This document shows positions 53,200 through 62,999 of a stretch of 64,000 nt of DNA, one piece after another. Numbering within the stretch: position 1 is the first letter of the stretch; the number at the start of each line of letters is the position of its first letter. Origin of the DNA: Corynebacterium aurimucosum. Its GTDB lineage: Bacteria > Actinomycetota > Actinomycetes > Mycobacteriales > Mycobacteriaceae. The notes below the pieces were generated by a model. It did not search any database and was not told where the DNA came from. It worked only from the letters and a program-made list of their open reading frames with translations. The stretch lies in NCBI RefSeq assembly GCF_030408555.1, contig NZ_CP047048.1:744001-808000 (forward strand), in the 5' to 3' direction. A program made the translations under genes and the position numbers.

Positions 53200-53508
53200 T
53201 TAAGCCCTGTCGCCTGCACGGCGAAGCCAGGCGCAGAGTTCCTTCTGTGCGCGGTCCACGCCGCCGGGGTAGCTTTCCTCAAGCTCGAGTTTGACGCTAT
53301 CGAAAATGCGCTCTGAGATGAGCTCCGCGCGCTCTCTACTCAGTTGTCCTTGTAGTTCATCGAGCGGCACCTTGAGCTCCGTATAGGGGCTCGGGCGGAA
53401 GTACCACGACCGCATGTCCTCCGAATAAACGGCAATAGTTGTCTTCGTCATGTGCGATTCCAGCACAACGTTCCCAAACACCAGCGACGTCAGCTTCTTG
53501 GATTCCAT
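53200..53508 (-). CDS. Hypothetical protein, about 102 residues
   Basis: Unrecognised. The core MTKTTIAVYSEDMRSWYFRP and SYPGGVDRAQKELCAWLRRA has coding character. The frame is open to 53607, but that part overlaps the lipoprotein gene; I use MESKKLTSL at 53508, with 53451 (MTKTTIAV) equally possible since neither has a clear ribosome site. It overlaps no other gene with this start and precedes the DUF1990 gene by 3 bp. Confidence 0.5.
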   Translation of the reverse strand: MESKKLTSLVFGNVVLESHMTKTTIAVYSEDMRSWYFRPSPYTELKVPLDELQGQLSRERAELISERIFDSVKLELEESYPGGVDRAQKELCAWLRRAGDRA

Positions 53509-53555
53509 GGCCGCGAGTGTAGACCGATGTGAACGCCTGCTGCTTTTAAGCGGGT

Positions 53556-54236
53556 TTAACCTGCGGTAACCGGTTGGATAGAGAGGTAGTTGGCATCGCC
53601 AGCGCACCCTTCGAAGCCGGAAATTCGGATGAAGGCGCTGGCGGTTTCGCCGGGCGGGTAGACGCGCAGGCCGTCGGCCGCCTGGGGCTGGCAGGAAGTT
53701 GGGTCGAGGACACCGATGTTGGTCATCTTCAGGCCCGCACGGGCAGAGTGCCCGGGCTCGAGCGTGACGTTTGCTGTTTCTTGGCCCGATTCACGCTCGG
53801 CGGCGGGGCCGAGCTGGGTGCCGTCGTCATTGGTGACGGCGGAGACGCCAGGAAAGCCTTGCAACGTACACGGTGCGGGGGAAGTGTTGGTGAACGTAAT
53901 GTCAGCCAAGCGTGAGCCGGCGGCCCCCTGCTCGTTGGCAAGACTGATATCTAGCTGTTTCGTTGTGCAGGCGCTGTCGGCGGCAGTGGGGATTGCGCCT
54001 TGGGCGCTGTGCGCGTCTTCGCTTGTCTCGGGTGACTTCTGTTCGGCGGCCGCTGAATCTGCGTCGTGTGACTGCGGGTCTGCGGATGTTGAAGCCCCAG
54101 ATTCGGCGCTGGCGGCTTGAGTGGTGGGGGAGACAGCGGAAAGCGTGGCGTCGGTGCTGTCATCGGTGGCGCAGCCGGCCAGTGCAAGGGCAAGGGAACC
54201 GGCCGCGAGAACGGGGAGTAGTCGCTGCGTAATCAT
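53556..54236 (-). CDS. DUF4232 lipoprotein
   Basis: A 226-residue exported lipoprotein: signal peptide MITQRLLPVLAAGSLALALA with lipobox LALAGC (Cys22). A Ser/Ala/Asp-rich linker of about 65 residues precedes the DUF4232 beta-sandwich domain: ISLANEQGAAGSRLADITFT, then NTSPAPCTLQGFPGVSAV, VTLEPGHSARAGLKMTN, TSCQPQAADGLRVYPPGE. Four cysteines in the domain probably form two disulfides. Function is unknown; such domains are widespread on actinobacterial surfaces. Confidence 0.87.
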   Translation of the reverse strand: MITQRLLPVLAAGSLALALAGCATDDSTDATLSAVSPTTQAASAESGASTSADPQSHDADSAAAEQKSPETSEDAHSAQGAIPTAADSACTTKQLDISLANEQGAAGSRLADITFTNTSPAPCTLQGFPGVSAVTNDDGTQLGPAAERESGQETANVTLEPGHSARAGLKMTNIGVLDPTSCQPQAADGLRVYPPGETASAFIRISGFEGCAGDANYLSIQPVTAG

Positions 54237-54261
54237 GGTGTGGAGTCTAGGTCTTGGGAGC

Positions 54262-54690
54262 TTAGAGTTCTTGCAGGGCGGGGAATACCCTCTCCTTGAG
54301 TAATGGGGCGATAGTGACGTCTGGGGCAGCGGGATCGACCCAGGCTAGCTCTGCAATCTCCTTGTCAGGGTGGGCGACGGAAATCTCTTCTTCACAGACA
54401 TAGACGTGAGCGTGGATCGTCTGAGGTGCGTCATTGGCCGCAGGCGAGACATAGGTGGCTAGGCGGCGCAACTTCGACATATCAACCGCGGCGCGAACAG
54501 CCTCGTGGGCGATGAGCTGGGCGGCGCGAGCTGGATTAATGGTCTCATCGATGGAGCCAAATGGCAGGACGAATTCTGGAGTATCGGTGGCGCGGATGAC
54601 AAGAACGCGGCCATGGTTATCGCGCAGGATTACAGCGACTATCTCAGCAATGCCTGCAGGAGATGACGAAGAATTGGCAGTCTCAGACAT
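54262..54690 (-). CDS. Nudix-fold protein with degenerate Nudix box
   Basis: A 142-residue protein. The fold is recognisable: EIVAVILRDNHGRVLVIRAT, FVLPFGSIDETINPARAAQL, AHVYVCEEEISVAHPDKEIA, ELAWVDPA. However, the expected GX5EX7REUXEEXGU is reduced to GSIDETINPARAAQ followed by LIAHEAVRAA. The paired catalytic Glu residues are missing, so hydrolysis is doubtful and a ligand-binding role is possible. No operon partner is evident. Confidence 0.72.
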   Translation of the reverse strand: MSETANSSSSPAGIAEIVAVILRDNHGRVLVIRATDTPEFVLPFGSIDETINPARAAQLIAHEAVRAAVDMSKLRRLATYVSPAANDAPQTIHAHVYVCEEEISVAHPDKEIAELAWVDPAAPDVTIAPLLKERVFPALQEL

Positions 54691-54878
54691 GCCTCCATAG
54701 TAGGTCTGCGGAGGCGCGGCAGGCGGTGAAAGATAAGAGGGGGCACCCGAAAACTGTCAGTAGTGTAACGGCTTGGACACAGTCCCACACGTTAGAAAAC
54801 GGCTACCCCAGTGCGCGTGTCATTATGGGGGAAGTCTTATAGACCAATACGAGAAGAAGTGAAAAGAGGAATTGCTCA

Positions 54879-56081
54879 ATGAGAAAAATTCCGCACCTTA
54901 AGAAAGTCATTGTGGGCTCGGCTTTCGCAGGTGCGTTCTTCCTGGGTAACCCAATGGCGGGTGCTCAGGAGCTCCCCACCATCCCGGAGATTGATTCAGC
55001 AGGTTTTGTCGACCAGGTACGCACGGATCTGCAGTCCGTAGGTATTGAGACCAAGCCCGTGGACAAAGAGCTGACCGACGCCCTCGATACCGCCGTCAAC
55101 GGTGCTGCTGCAGCGGCATCGAAGGATGTGAATCAGGCAGTCGAGGGAGCCGTGAACTCGCCTGCGGCGCAGCGCCTCGCGGAGCAAGCGAACCTGCAGA
55201 CGCAACTGCCGGCCCCGTCCGAGCAGCAAGATTATGCCGGCGCTGATGCTATCACGGGTGAACCGCTGACGAACCCGACACCTATCGGACTGCTGGAGGA
55301 AGCCACGCAGCCGGAATTTGTACCCCAGGGCACGGATCCGAATTACGTGTGGAAGAACGACCTGTTCTCCAAGATTGCTGCTGGTAAACCGCACGCGGAG
55401 TACGTTCTGCATCGAGTCCCTGGTTCTTTCTACGATGCTCCCCAGATCCCCGAGGAATCCAACGTTGCGATGACCGAAGGGAAGTCTCTGTACGGCCCGG
55501 GAACTCCGCTGTACATCCGTGAGGACACCATGTGCACGCTGACGGCAGCCGGCACTGATGCCGAAGGCCGCAAGGTCGGTATTACAGCTGGTCACTGCGG
55601 AAATGTCGGCGACCCGGTGTCCTCGGCGGACTCCTGGCAGGTAGGCCCCACCGGCACCGTGGTGGCGAAGAACGCTAACCTGGACTATTCGCTCATCGAA
55701 TTCGGCTCCCAGGCCGAGGTAACCCGCAGCTACAACGGTGTGAGCGCGCAGGCGATCGGTGGTACCACGCAGCCGGGCGATATTACCTGCAAGAGCGGTG
55801 TAGCTACTGGCCGCACCTGTGGCATGACTTTCCAGCACACTGAGCGCATCACGATTAACCAGGTGTGCGCGATGGTCGGGGACTCCGGCGCTCCGGTCTT
55901 CCGCGACGGCCGTATCGTCGGCTCGGTATCCCGTGGACTGGTCCCGGGTCTGCCGTCCTGCCGCACCCCGTGGCAGGGTGCGCTGCACAACCCGACGGTC
56001 GTGGCTAATACCGATGCCATCATCGCGGATCTCAACCGCCGCGAGGGCCCAGGTTCTGGATTCGTGCTTCCGGAGAACTAG
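54879..56081 (+). CDS. Exported trypsin-like serine protease (S1 family)
   Basis: A 400-residue secreted protease. Signal peptide MRKIPHLKKVIVGSAFAGAF-type with cleavage after AGA (residue 29). A helical pro-region of about 170 residues (LTDALDTAVNGAAAAASKDV) is followed by a chymotrypsin-fold domain with the triad His239 (GITAGHCGN), Asp269 (NANLDYSLIEF) and Ser336 (VGDSGAPVF). Cys pairs at TMCT/GHC and TCKSG/RTCG are normal for the family. The long pro-region suggests zymogen control. ATG with AGAGGAA about 9 nt upstream. It converges on hisN through a long palindromic terminator. Confidence 0.9.
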   Translation: MRKIPHLKKVIVGSAFAGAFFLGNPMAGAQELPTIPEIDSAGFVDQVRTDLQSVGIETKPVDKELTDALDTAVNGAAAAASKDVNQAVEGAVNSPAAQRLAEQANLQTQLPAPSEQQDYAGADAITGEPLTNPTPIGLLEEATQPEFVPQGTDPNYVWKNDLFSKIAAGKPHAEYVLHRVPGSFYDAPQIPEESNVAMTEGKSLYGPGTPLYIREDTMCTLTAAGTDAEGRKVGITAGHCGNVGDPVSSADSWQVGPTGTVVAKNANLDYSLIEFGSQAEVTRSYNGVSAQAIGGTTQPGDITCKSGVATGRTCGMTFQHTERITINQVCAMVGDSGAPVFRDGRIVGSVSRGLVPGLPSCRTPWQGALHNPTVVANTDAIIADLNRREGPGSGFVLPEN

Positions 56082-56096
56082 AAGTACGTTTCTAAC

Positions 56097-56136
56097 AAAT
56101 TGGGCCCCAGATCTTTAAAGATCTGGGGCCCAATTT
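56097..56136. terminator. 40-bp perfect palindromic terminator
   Basis: AAATTGGGCCCCAGATCTTT joined to its exact reverse complement with no loop bases, flanked by A and T runs on the respective strands. It would end both the protease gene (plus) and hisN (minus). Confidence 0.85.
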
Positions 56137-56199
56137 GATCGAAGTGACCTGTACGCGGCACGGTTCGCTGGCGTGCGACGTTGGGGCGCCGCGCAGAAG

Positions 56200-56973
56200 C
56201 TAGGACAAGGCGCTGAGGGCGGCGTCGTGAAGCTTGCCGTTGGAGGCCAGCGCTGAGCCGCCGTGGGGGCCGTCTTCGCCGCGGACGTTGGTGAAGCGGC
56301 CACCGGCCTCAGTCACAAGAAGCGCTGGGGCTGCTAGGTCCCAGAGGGAGACCTCGGGCTCGGCAGCGATGTCGACGGCACCTTCGGCCACCAGACAGTA
56401 ATTCCAGAAGTCGCCGTAGCCGCGCAGGCGCCAGACCTTGTCCGTGAATGAGATGAAAGCGTCGCGGTTCGGCCGCCACCCAGACAAGGAGCTCATGGCC
56501 AGAGAAGCATCTTCCAGTTTGGAGACCTCGGAAACACGCAGGCGTTTCGGCTCCCCGCCGAAAACTCGGTAGGCGCCGCCGCCCTTGGCTGCGTACCAGC
56601 GGCGCCGCAGGGCAGGGGCGGAGACGACGGAGACGACCGGCTCGCCGTCTTCCAACAGCGCGATGAGGGTGGCCCAGACGGGGACGCCGCGCACGAAATT
56701 CTTCGTGCCGTCGATAGGGTCGATAACCCACTGGCGGCCCTCGAAGCAGGCCTCGCCACCAAACTCTTCACCCAGCACCTCATCGCGCGGGCGGGAGCGC
56801 TTGAGCGCCTCACGGATGGCCTTTTCGCATGCCAGGTCCGCGTCAGAGACCGGGGTCATGTCCGGCTTTTCCTTGACGGACAGGTCTGCAGCCTCAAAAC
56901 GGTGCATCGTAATGGCGTCCGCATGGCCTGCCATCTCCAAGGCCAAGCCGAGGTCTTCTTTGAATTTACCCAC
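56200..56973 (-). CDS. hisN: Histidinol-phosphatase HisN (inositol monophosphatase family)
   Basis: A 257-residue metal-dependent phosphatase. Motifs: GEEFGGEA (metal Glu), [20 protein letters not shown] (DPIDGT metal/active-site loop) and [20 protein letters not shown] (WD-AP motif). Position upstream of prfB-ftsEX-smpB matches the C. glutamicum gene for the last step from histidinol phosphate to histidinol. GTG start at 56973, inside the end of the upstream paralogue (8-bp overlap) with GGAGGAA upstream. Function rests on synteny; family members also act on inositol phosphate. Confidence 0.85.
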   Translation of the reverse strand: MGKFKEDLGLALEMAGHADAITMHRFEAADLSVKEKPDMTPVSDADLACEKAIREALKRSRPRDEVLGEEFGGEACFEGRQWVIDPIDGTKNFVRGVPVWATLIALLEDGEPVVSVVSAPALRRRWYAAKGGGAYRVFGGEPKRLRVSEVSKLEDASLAMSSLSGWRPNRDAFISFTDKVWRLRGYGDFWNYCLVAEGAVDIAAEPEVSLWDLAAPALLVTEAGGRFTNVRGEDGPHGGSALASNGKLHDAALSALS

Positions 56974-57793
56974 GGAGCCATTCCTCCATCTGATCAACTA
57001 CCTGTTTATTACCCGCGATACACCATTCCACACCGCCGGCTTTAACCTTGCGCGCCGCGCCGCCCGCGGCCAGCACCAGCGCCTGGCCGGGGAACCAATC
57101 CCAGTCCTTGACGGAGTGCTGCATCCACGCTCCCCACGTGCCATCCGCCACGCAGGAGAGATCCACGGAGCCCGCACCCAACATGCGCACGGTGGCGAAG
57201 TGCGGGGCTACTTTTTCCCAGGCGGACGCGATTGCGGGATCCGTCATGGACGTAGGGTGCAGGTACGTCGACAAGCACAGCTTGTCGGCGGGGCTGTCGG
57301 TGAGCTTGGTGACGTCCTTGCCGTCCAAGCTGGTGGGGAAGTCACGGCCGCCGAACCAGGTATAACCCATAGCGGGGCGGTGGACGGCGCCGAGGATGAC
57401 CCCTTCAGCGTCGATAAGCGCGAGTGCAGAGCACCAATAGTCGGAGCCTGAGGCGAAGTTGTAGGTGCCGTCGACAGGGTCGATGACCCAGGTCCGGCCG
57501 GACTTCGACTCGCGGTTCGCACCCTCTTCGCCCACGATGCCGTCCTCGCCGCGCAGGGCTTCGAGTACACCGGCGACGAAACGCTCGGCGGCGAAGTCGG
57601 CGTCGGTGACGACATCGGAGACGGAGGTCTTTTGTTCTATGTCTACTCCCTGCTCGCGCAGGCGCCAGGCCAGGCGGCCTGCGTTATAAACAAGCGCTTG
57701 GGCAAGGTGGGCGTCAGTATCGTCCGCGTGGGCGACGATGAAGGTCTTGATGATGGCATCGATCATCTCGGTGAGGCTTGGCTGGTCACTCAT
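56966..57793 (-). CDS. Inositol monophosphatase family protein (hisN paralogue)
   Basis: A 275-residue phosphatase-fold protein: [32 protein letters not shown] followed by [19 protein letters not shown] (metal loop DPVDGT) and [20 protein letters not shown] (the WDxxP motif of the family). Only modestly similar to its neighbour hisN, with which it overlaps by 8 bp, so the two are cotranscribed. Substrate unknown: inositol-1-phosphate, which Corynebacterium needs for mycothiol and phosphatidylinositol, is plausible. Divergent from prfB. Confidence 0.85.
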   Translation of the reverse strand: MSDQPSLTEMIDAIIKTFIVAHADDTDAHLAQALVYNAGRLAWRLREQGVDIEQKTSVSDVVTDADFAAERFVAGVLEALRGEDGIVGEEGANRESKSGRTWVIDPVDGTYNFASGSDYWCSALALIDAEGVILGAVHRPAMGYTWFGGRDFPTSLDGKDVTKLTDSPADKLCLSTYLHPTSMTDPAIASAWEKVAPHFATVRMLGAGSVDLSCVADGTWGAWMQHSVKDWDWFPGQALVLAAGGAARKVKAGGVEWCIAGNKQVVDQMEEWLRG

Positions 57794-57862
57794 GCCGCCT
57801 ATTGTCGCGCTAAACGCGGCCGATGGCTAATCAGGGAGAAAGAATAAGTAGAGTAGGGGGCT

Positions 57863-58969
57863 ATGCGTCCGGAACAAACAGCACGACTTGAGGAACTCAG
57901 CGCCACCTTGACCTCCATTGAAAAGGTGATGGACCCGGAGGCGGTGTCCGAGCGCGTGCGCGAACTCGAGGCCCAGGCGGGGGACCCGTCGCTGTGGGAT
58001 GACCCTGATCATGCGCAGAAGGTGACCTCGGAGCTGTCGGCGCAGCAGGCAAAGCTACGCAAACTGAATTCCCTGCGCGGGCGCGTTGAGGATCTACCCG
58101 TGATGTCTGAGCTGGCGGAGGAGGAAGGCGACGAGGCCTCCCAGGAGCTCGTGGATACAGAGCTGGAAGAGCTCGGCGCGGCCATCGAGGCACTCGAGGT
58201 GACCACCATGTTGTCCGGTGAGTACGACGAGCGTGAGGCGGTGATCCACATACGCTCCGGAGCCGGTGGCGTGGATGCTGCGGACTGGGCGGAGATGCTC
58301 ATGCGCATGTATACGCGCTGGGCGGAGAAAAACGGCCACAAGGTGGATGTTTATGACATTTCCTATGCCGAAGAAGCCGGTATTAAGTCCGCTACCTTCG
58401 TGGTGCATGGCGAATACATGTATGGCCAGCTTTCCGTAGAGCAGGGCGCGCACCGCTTGGTGCGTATTTCTCCTTTTGATAACCAAGCCCGCCGCCAAAC
58501 CTCGTTCGCGGAGGTAGAGGTGTTGCCGGTGGTGGAGCAAACCGACTCCATCGAAGTGCCGGATTCGGAGGTGCGCGTGGATGTCTACCGCTCCTCGGGC
58601 CCGGGTGGTCAGTCGGTCAACACAACGGATTCGGCGGTGCGCTTGACGCACATCCCGACCGGCATCGTGGTGACCTGTCAGAACGAAAAGTCCCAGATCC
58701 AGAACAAGGCCTCTGCTATGCGCGTGCTGCAGGCGAAGCTGCTGGAGCGCAAGCGCCAAGAGGAGCGCGCGGAGCTCGATGCGCTGGGCGCCGGTGGCAA
58801 TGCCTCCTGGGGCAACCAGATGCGTTCCTATGTGCTGCATCCGTACCAGATGGTCAAGGATCTGCGCACGAACTATGAGGTGGGGGATCCCTCCAAGGTC
58901 TTGGATGGTGATATCGATGGTTTCCTGGAGTCTGGGATCCGGTGGCGCATGGCGCAGCAGGAGTCCTAG
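57863..58969 (+). CDS. prfB: Peptide chain release factor 2
   Basis: A 368-residue RF2, reading UGA and UAA stops. Stop-recognition motif SPF in [20 protein letters not shown]; catalytic GGQ in [20 protein letters not shown]. The reading frame is continuous: no in-frame TGA with a Shine-Dalgarno-like CTTTGA occurs near codon 25, so the autoregulatory frameshift known in E. coli is absent. It precedes ftsE by 33 bp. Confidence 0.97.
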   Translation: MRPEQTARLEELSATLTSIEKVMDPEAVSERVRELEAQAGDPSLWDDPDHAQKVTSELSAQQAKLRKLNSLRGRVEDLPVMSELAEEEGDEASQELVDTELEELGAAIEALEVTTMLSGEYDEREAVIHIRSGAGGVDAADWAEMLMRMYTRWAEKNGHKVDVYDISYAEEAGIKSATFVVHGEYMYGQLSVEQGAHRLVRISPFDNQARRQTSFAEVEVLPVVEQTDSIEVPDSEVRVDVYRSSGPGGQSVNTTDSAVRLTHIPTGIVVTCQNEKSQIQNKASAMRVLQAKLLERKRQEERAELDALGAGGNASWGNQMRSYVLHPYQMVKDLRTNYEVGDPSKVLDGDIDGFLESGIRWRMAQQES

Positions 58970-59002
58970 GCTCGAGTAACAAATGTTGCTAATGTGGCTT
59001 AA

Positions 59003-59692
59003 GTGATCACTTTTGAGAATGTGTCCAAGGTCTATCCGACCTCCACAAGGCCCGCGCTGGACAACGTGTCCTTTGAGATTGAAGACGGAGAATTCGTCTT
59101 TCTCATCGGCCCGTCCGGCTCCGGCAAGTCGACCTTCCTCCAGCTCATGGTGCGCGAAACCAATGTCAGCTCGGGCGATATCTACTTCGGGGACTTCCAC
59201 GTCAACGCGTTGAAGGGGCGCGAGGTCAACCGCCTGCGCCAATCCATCGGCTATGTCTTTCAAGACTTCCGGCTTCTGCCCAAGCTCAATGTCTACGACA
59301 ATGTCGCCTTTGCCCTCGAGGTCATCGGCAAACGCAAGGCGCGGATTGCCAAGCAAGTCCCCGAGGTCCTCGACATGGTCGGCCTGGGTGCCAAGCAGCA
59401 CCGCATGCCGCATGAACTCTCCGGCGGTGAGCAGCAGCGCGTGGCGATTGCGCGGGCCTTTGTTAACCGTCCCAAGTTGCTGCTTGCCGACGAGCCCACG
59501 GGCAACCTTGATCCCTCCACGGCTGCGGAGATCATGGCCTTGCTCACCAAGATCAACCGCCGCGGAACCACCGTGGTGATGTCGACGCACAATGCGCGCG
59601 CAGTTAACGAGGCCCGCCAGCGCGTCATTGAGCTGCACAACGGCACGCTGGTGCGCGATGAGAAGAACGCGATGTACGGGGAGGCGGTCTAG
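59003..59692 (+). CDS. ftsE: Cell division ATP-binding protein FtsE
   Basis: A 229-residue ABC ATPase: Walker [11 protein letters not shown]-loop [18 protein letters not shown], signature [17 protein letters not shown], Walker [14 protein letters not shown] and H-loop MSTHNA. With FtsX it forms the membrane complex that activates cell-wall hydrolases (RipC in mycobacteria) at division. GTG start. The stop directly abuts the ftsX start, so translation is coupled. Confidence 0.96.
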   Translation: MITFENVSKVYPTSTRPALDNVSFEIEDGEFVFLIGPSGSGKSTFLQLMVRETNVSSGDIYFGDFHVNALKGREVNRLRQSIGYVFQDFRLLPKLNVYDNVAFALEVIGKRKARIAKQVPEVLDMVGLGAKQHRMPHELSGGEQQRVAIARAFVNRPKLLLADEPTGNLDPSTAAEIMALLTKINRRGTTVVMSTHNARAVNEARQRVIELHNGTLVRDEKNAMYGEAV

Positions 59693-60595
59693 GTGAATCT
59701 GGGCTTTGTATTCAGGGAAGCTTTTAAAGGGCTAGGGCGTAACATCACCATGACTATCGCCATGGTGATCACCACGGCCATTTCGGTGGCGCTTGTGGTG
59801 GCTGGTGTGCTGGTTACCCAGATGACCAACGAAACCAAAAACATCTACCTCGAACGCGTCGAGGTCATGGTCCAGCTCAACGAGGATATTTCTGCCAACG
59901 ATCCGCAGTGCAAGGACTCCGCCTGCGCCGGGCTGAAGAAGAAGCTAGAGGCGGATGAAGATATCGAGTCCGTCAGCTACCGCAACCGTGAGGATTCCTA
60001 CGAGCGCTTTGTGGAACTGTTCAAGGAAACTGATCCAGTCATGGTTGAGGAAACCTCCCCGGATGCGCTGCCGGCGGCCTTCCATGTGCGGCTGAAGGAT
60101 CCGACGGATACCGCGCCAATCGACGCCATCGCGTCCGACCCTGCCGTTAGCGACATCATCGACCAACAAGAGGAGGTCCGCAGCGCCGCAGGCAACCTCG
60201 ACGCCATCCGGAATGCCACCTTCGTCTTAGCTGCTGTCATGGCGCTGGCCGCCATCATGCTGATCGCGAACATGGTGCAGATCGCCGCCTATCAGCGCCA
60301 GCGAGAGACCGCGATTATGCGCATCGTCGGTGCTTCGCGGTGGGTAACCCACGCCCCCTTCATCATGGAGGCGGTCCTCGGCGCCGTCGGTGGTGTCGTT
60401 CTCGCCGGGATAGGCGTCATCGTAGGAAAGAACACGGTGATCGATCCCGCGCTGAAGGACCTGTACCACAACCAGCTTCTGGCCCCGGTGACCGCAGGCG
60501 ACGTGTGGACGGCTCTGCCTATCGTGGGGCTTGTGGCAATCCTGTGCGCTGCACTGACCGCGCAGGTGACCATGCGCGCCTACGTGCGGACATAG
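59693..60595 (+). CDS. ftsX: Cell division protein FtsX
   Basis: A 300-residue permease-like partner of FtsE. TM1 (TIAMVITTAISVALVVAGVL), an extracellular domain with two cysteines close together (DPQCKDSACAGLKKK, likely a disulfide), then TM2-TM4 (FVLAAVMALAAIMLIANMVQ; the MEAVLGAVGGVVLAGIGVIV segment; TALPIVGLVAILCAALTAQV) with the conserved YQRQRETAIMRIVGASRW loop. GTG start immediately after ftsE. Confidence 0.95.
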   Translation: MNLGFVFREAFKGLGRNITMTIAMVITTAISVALVVAGVLVTQMTNETKNIYLERVEVMVQLNEDISANDPQCKDSACAGLKKKLEADEDIESVSYRNREDSYERFVELFKETDPVMVEETSPDALPAAFHVRLKDPTDTAPIDAIASDPAVSDIIDQQEEVRSAAGNLDAIRNATFVLAAVMALAAIMLIANMVQIAAYQRQRETAIMRIVGASRWVTHAPFIMEAVLGAVGGVVLAGIGVIVGKNTVIDPALKDLYHNQLLAPVTAGDVWTALPIVGLVAILCAALTAQVTMRAYVRT

Positions 60596-60649
60596 GCCAA
60601 CAGGCCTGTTGTGGATTGTGCCTGGCAGTAGCGTAATATAGTTCGAACT

Positions 60650-61153
60650 ATGGCGAAGAAGGCAAAGAAGAAAAAGGCGGCCGTCGACAATAACTCGACC
60701 TTGGCCACCAACCGACGTGCCCGCCACGACTACACCATCCTCGACACCCTGGAATGCGGCATGGTGCTCGTGGGCACCGAAATTAAGTCGATGCGCGAAG
60801 GCAAAATCTCCTTGGCAGATGCCTTCGCCACCATTGACGACGGCGAGGTCTATATCCGCAACCTCCACATCCCGGAGTATTCCCAAGGCTCGTGGACGAA
60901 TCACTCGCCCAAGCGCACACGCAAGCTGCTGTTGCACCGCAGGGAGATTGACAAGCTCATGGGCCAGGTGCGCGACGGCAATAAGACGCTGATCCCGCTC
61001 AAGGTGTATCTGAAGGACGGCCGCGCCAAGTGCGAGCTCGGTTTGGCCAAGGGTAAGCAGGACTACGACAAGCGCGAAGCAATCAAGCGCCGCGATCAGG
61101 ACCGCGACATCACTCGCGAGCTGGGCCGCCGCGTAAAGGGGATTAACGCCTAA
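60650..61153 (+). CDS. smpB: SsrA-binding protein SmpB
   Basis: A 167-residue tmRNA partner. RRARHDYTILDTLECGMVLV, GTEIKSMREGKISLADAF, LHIPEYSQGSWTNHSPKRTR, KLLLHRREIDKL and the C-terminal RDQDRDITRELGRRVKGI tail that enters the mRNA channel. A Lys-rich N-terminal extension (KKAKKKKAA) is present. Together with the tmRNA at 63000 it rescues stalled ribosomes. Confidence 0.97.
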   Translation: MAKKAKKKKAAVDNNSTLATNRRARHDYTILDTLECGMVLVGTEIKSMREGKISLADAFATIDDGEVYIRNLHIPEYSQGSWTNHSPKRTRKLLLHRREIDKLMGQVRDGNKTLIPLKVYLKDGRAKCELGLAKGKQDYDKREAIKRRDQDRDITRELGRRVKGINA

Positions 61154-61163
61154 CCTGGAAGCC

Positions 61164-61520
61164 ATGATTTATACGGCTAAGGTTCATGATGTTATTCGGG
61201 AAGGTGAGCAGCCGCGTGGGGTAGCGGTGCTCGTCGATAAGCTCTGGCCCCGTGGCGTGGCCAAGGAGCGTCTGTCCTATGACCACTGGTTCAAGGATGT
61301 GGCGCCTAGCCCGGGGTTGCGTAAGTGGTGGGGGCACGATGCTGACACCTTCGAGGAATTTGCCCGGCGCTACCGTGCGGAGCTCGACGAGAACGACGGC
61401 GAGGAGTTGGCGCGCTTGCGCCAACTAGCGGAGGATGGTGACGTCACCCTACTTTTCGCCGCCAAGGACCGCGAGGTCAACCACGCCACTGTTTTGAAGG
61501 CGTGGTTAGAGGAACGCTAG
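61164..61520 (+). CDS. DUF488 family protein
   Basis: A 118-residue protein with the family signature VLVDKLWPRGVAKERLSYDH and WFKDVAPSPGLRKWWGHD, ending VTLLFAAKDREVNHATVLKA. Widespread, of unknown function. It begins 11 bp after smpB and overlaps the end of the convergent transporter gene by 4 bp. Confidence 0.88.
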   Translation: MIYTAKVHDVIREGEQPRGVAVLVDKLWPRGVAKERLSYDHWFKDVAPSPGLRKWWGHDADTFEEFARRYRAELDENDGEELARLRQLAEDGDVTLLFAAKDREVNHATVLKAWLEER

Positions 61521-62788
61521 GAGAAAAGGCTCCAGATGGTGGCGCCCACGGCGATGAGACCCGTGATGACGACGAAGACGTTGCTGGGGCGGCCACGGAA
61601 TTGCTTCAGAGCGTCGATGCGGTGGATGGCATACATCGGCAGCAGGTAGAGAATCGAAGCGATGAAGGGGCCGCCGATGGCCTCGATGAGACCCAGAATT
61701 GAAGGGTCGATGATGGCCACGATCCACGCACAGACAAAGATGATGCCGTGCATGATGGAGTTGAGCTGCTTTTCCGAGAGCTTCTCGGTGGCGCGCGGCG
61801 CGGCGCTGCGCAGCAGGAAATTGCCGCCCTCGGTAGCTCCCAGCACGTGGCCGAAGTAGGAGGAGATGATGGCGATCATCGCGATGATGGGGGAGAGGAA
61901 AGCCAAGACCGGAACGCCGGTGACGTTGGCCAGGTAGGACAGGACCGGCAGGTTCTGCTCGCGGGCCTCCGCGAGTCCGTCCGCGCCAAGCGTGAGGGTG
62001 CAAGACCACACGAAGAACATGGTGAATACGGTGAGCAGAATTGCGGTCAGGGCCAGTGCTCGCGAGGCGTTCTCCGAGCTCTTCTCGCGGCCGTGTGCAG
62101 CGACCATGGCCAAGGAGAACTGGGAAATCGCGGGGGAGTGGTTAAAGGAGAAGACCAGCACGGGGATGATGAGGGCGACAGCACCGACGACGCGCCAATC
62201 ATTGTTGCCCACCTCCATGAAGGAGGCAATATCCCAGCGCGGGATAAGGTAGATGGACAGTGCGCCAAGGCAGAAGATCAGCGGGTAGACCAAGAACTGC
62301 GTTACGGCCAGCACCATGCGTTGACCGAAGGCGAAGACGATGGTCATGATGCCCACGAGGAGGAAAGCCAACAGCGGGCGTGAAATCGTGGGTCCATTTA
62401 ATTGGTTGACGATGAAGCTGTTGACCGTATTGGTGATCGAAACGCCATAAATGAGGACGATGGGGAAGATGGCGCAGAAATAAATCACCGAAATGATGAA
62501 ACCTGCGCTCTTGCCGAAATAGTCCGTGACCACTGCGGTGATGTCCTCGCCCTGGCGTGGTGACGCACAAATCATGCGGGCCAGACCGCGGTGGGAGAAG
62601 TATGTCATCGGCCCAATCAGAATCGTGGCCGCGAGGAGGGGCCAGAAGCCGAAACTGCCCGCGTTGATGGGGAGGAAAAGAATGCCGGCGCCTACGGCGG
62701 TGCCGAAGAGCGAGATGGCCCACTCGGTGTTGCTTGCTGGGCGTTTAGCGTCTTCCGGGGAACTGGTGGTTTCGGTATGTGTGCTCAC
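61517..62788 (-). CDS. HAAAP-family amino-acid transporter (SdaC/TdcC-like)
   Basis: A 423-residue membrane protein with about 11 hydrophobic helices. The N-terminal block WAISLFGTAVGAGILFLPIN is the substrate-site motif of the hydroxy/aromatic amino-acid permeases. Others are GPMTYFSHRGLARMI, VLVFSFNHSPAISQFSLAMV and ISSYFGHVLGATEGGNFLL. SdaC-type serine:H+ symport is the closest match in memory, but serine, threonine and aromatic substrates cannot be separated here. Upstream 210 bp are shared with the tmRNA promoter region. Confidence 0.85.
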   Translation of the reverse strand: MSTHTETTSSPEDAKRPASNTEWAISLFGTAVGAGILFLPINAGSFGFWPLLAATILIGPMTYFSHRGLARMICASPRQGEDITAVVTDYFGKSAGFIISVIYFCAIFPIVLIYGVSITNTVNSFIVNQLNGPTISRPLLAFLLVGIMTIVFAFGQRMVLAVTQFLVYPLIFCLGALSIYLIPRWDIASFMEVGNNDWRVVGAVALIIPVLVFSFNHSPAISQFSLAMVAAHGREKSSENASRALALTAILLTVFTMFFVWSCTLTLGADGLAEAREQNLPVLSYLANVTGVPVLAFLSPIIAMIAIISSYFGHVLGATEGGNFLLRSAAPRATEKLSEKQLNSIMHGIIFVCAWIVAIIDPSILGLIEAIGGPFIASILYLLPMYAIHRIDALKQFRGRPSNVFVVITGLIAVGATIWSLFS

Positions 62789-62999
62789 TTTGCAGCCTTT
62801 AACAAAGTAGGAGTATCGGACTCACACACCTTAACAGCGTTTAAGTTGATGCTAATCACAAGGGGGTGCTTATGAAAGCTATGCCTCATGTGGCCTGGGG
62901 TGAAGCTTGCGGGAATAGGGGCAGGTGCAGTAGCGTTGAACAGACCGTAGGGCGCATAAAGATGCGTTCTGCGCAGCTTTCACAGCAATGTGTAAATGA

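Noticed and set aside
58094..59638. 514-codon minus-strand frame across prfB and ftsE
   Set aside because: Runs antisense over two highly conserved genes and their intergenic gap; an artefact of codon bias.
60227..61165. 312-codon minus-strand frame opposite ftsX and smpB
   Set aside because: Antisense shadow; SmpB and FtsX motifs establish the other strand.
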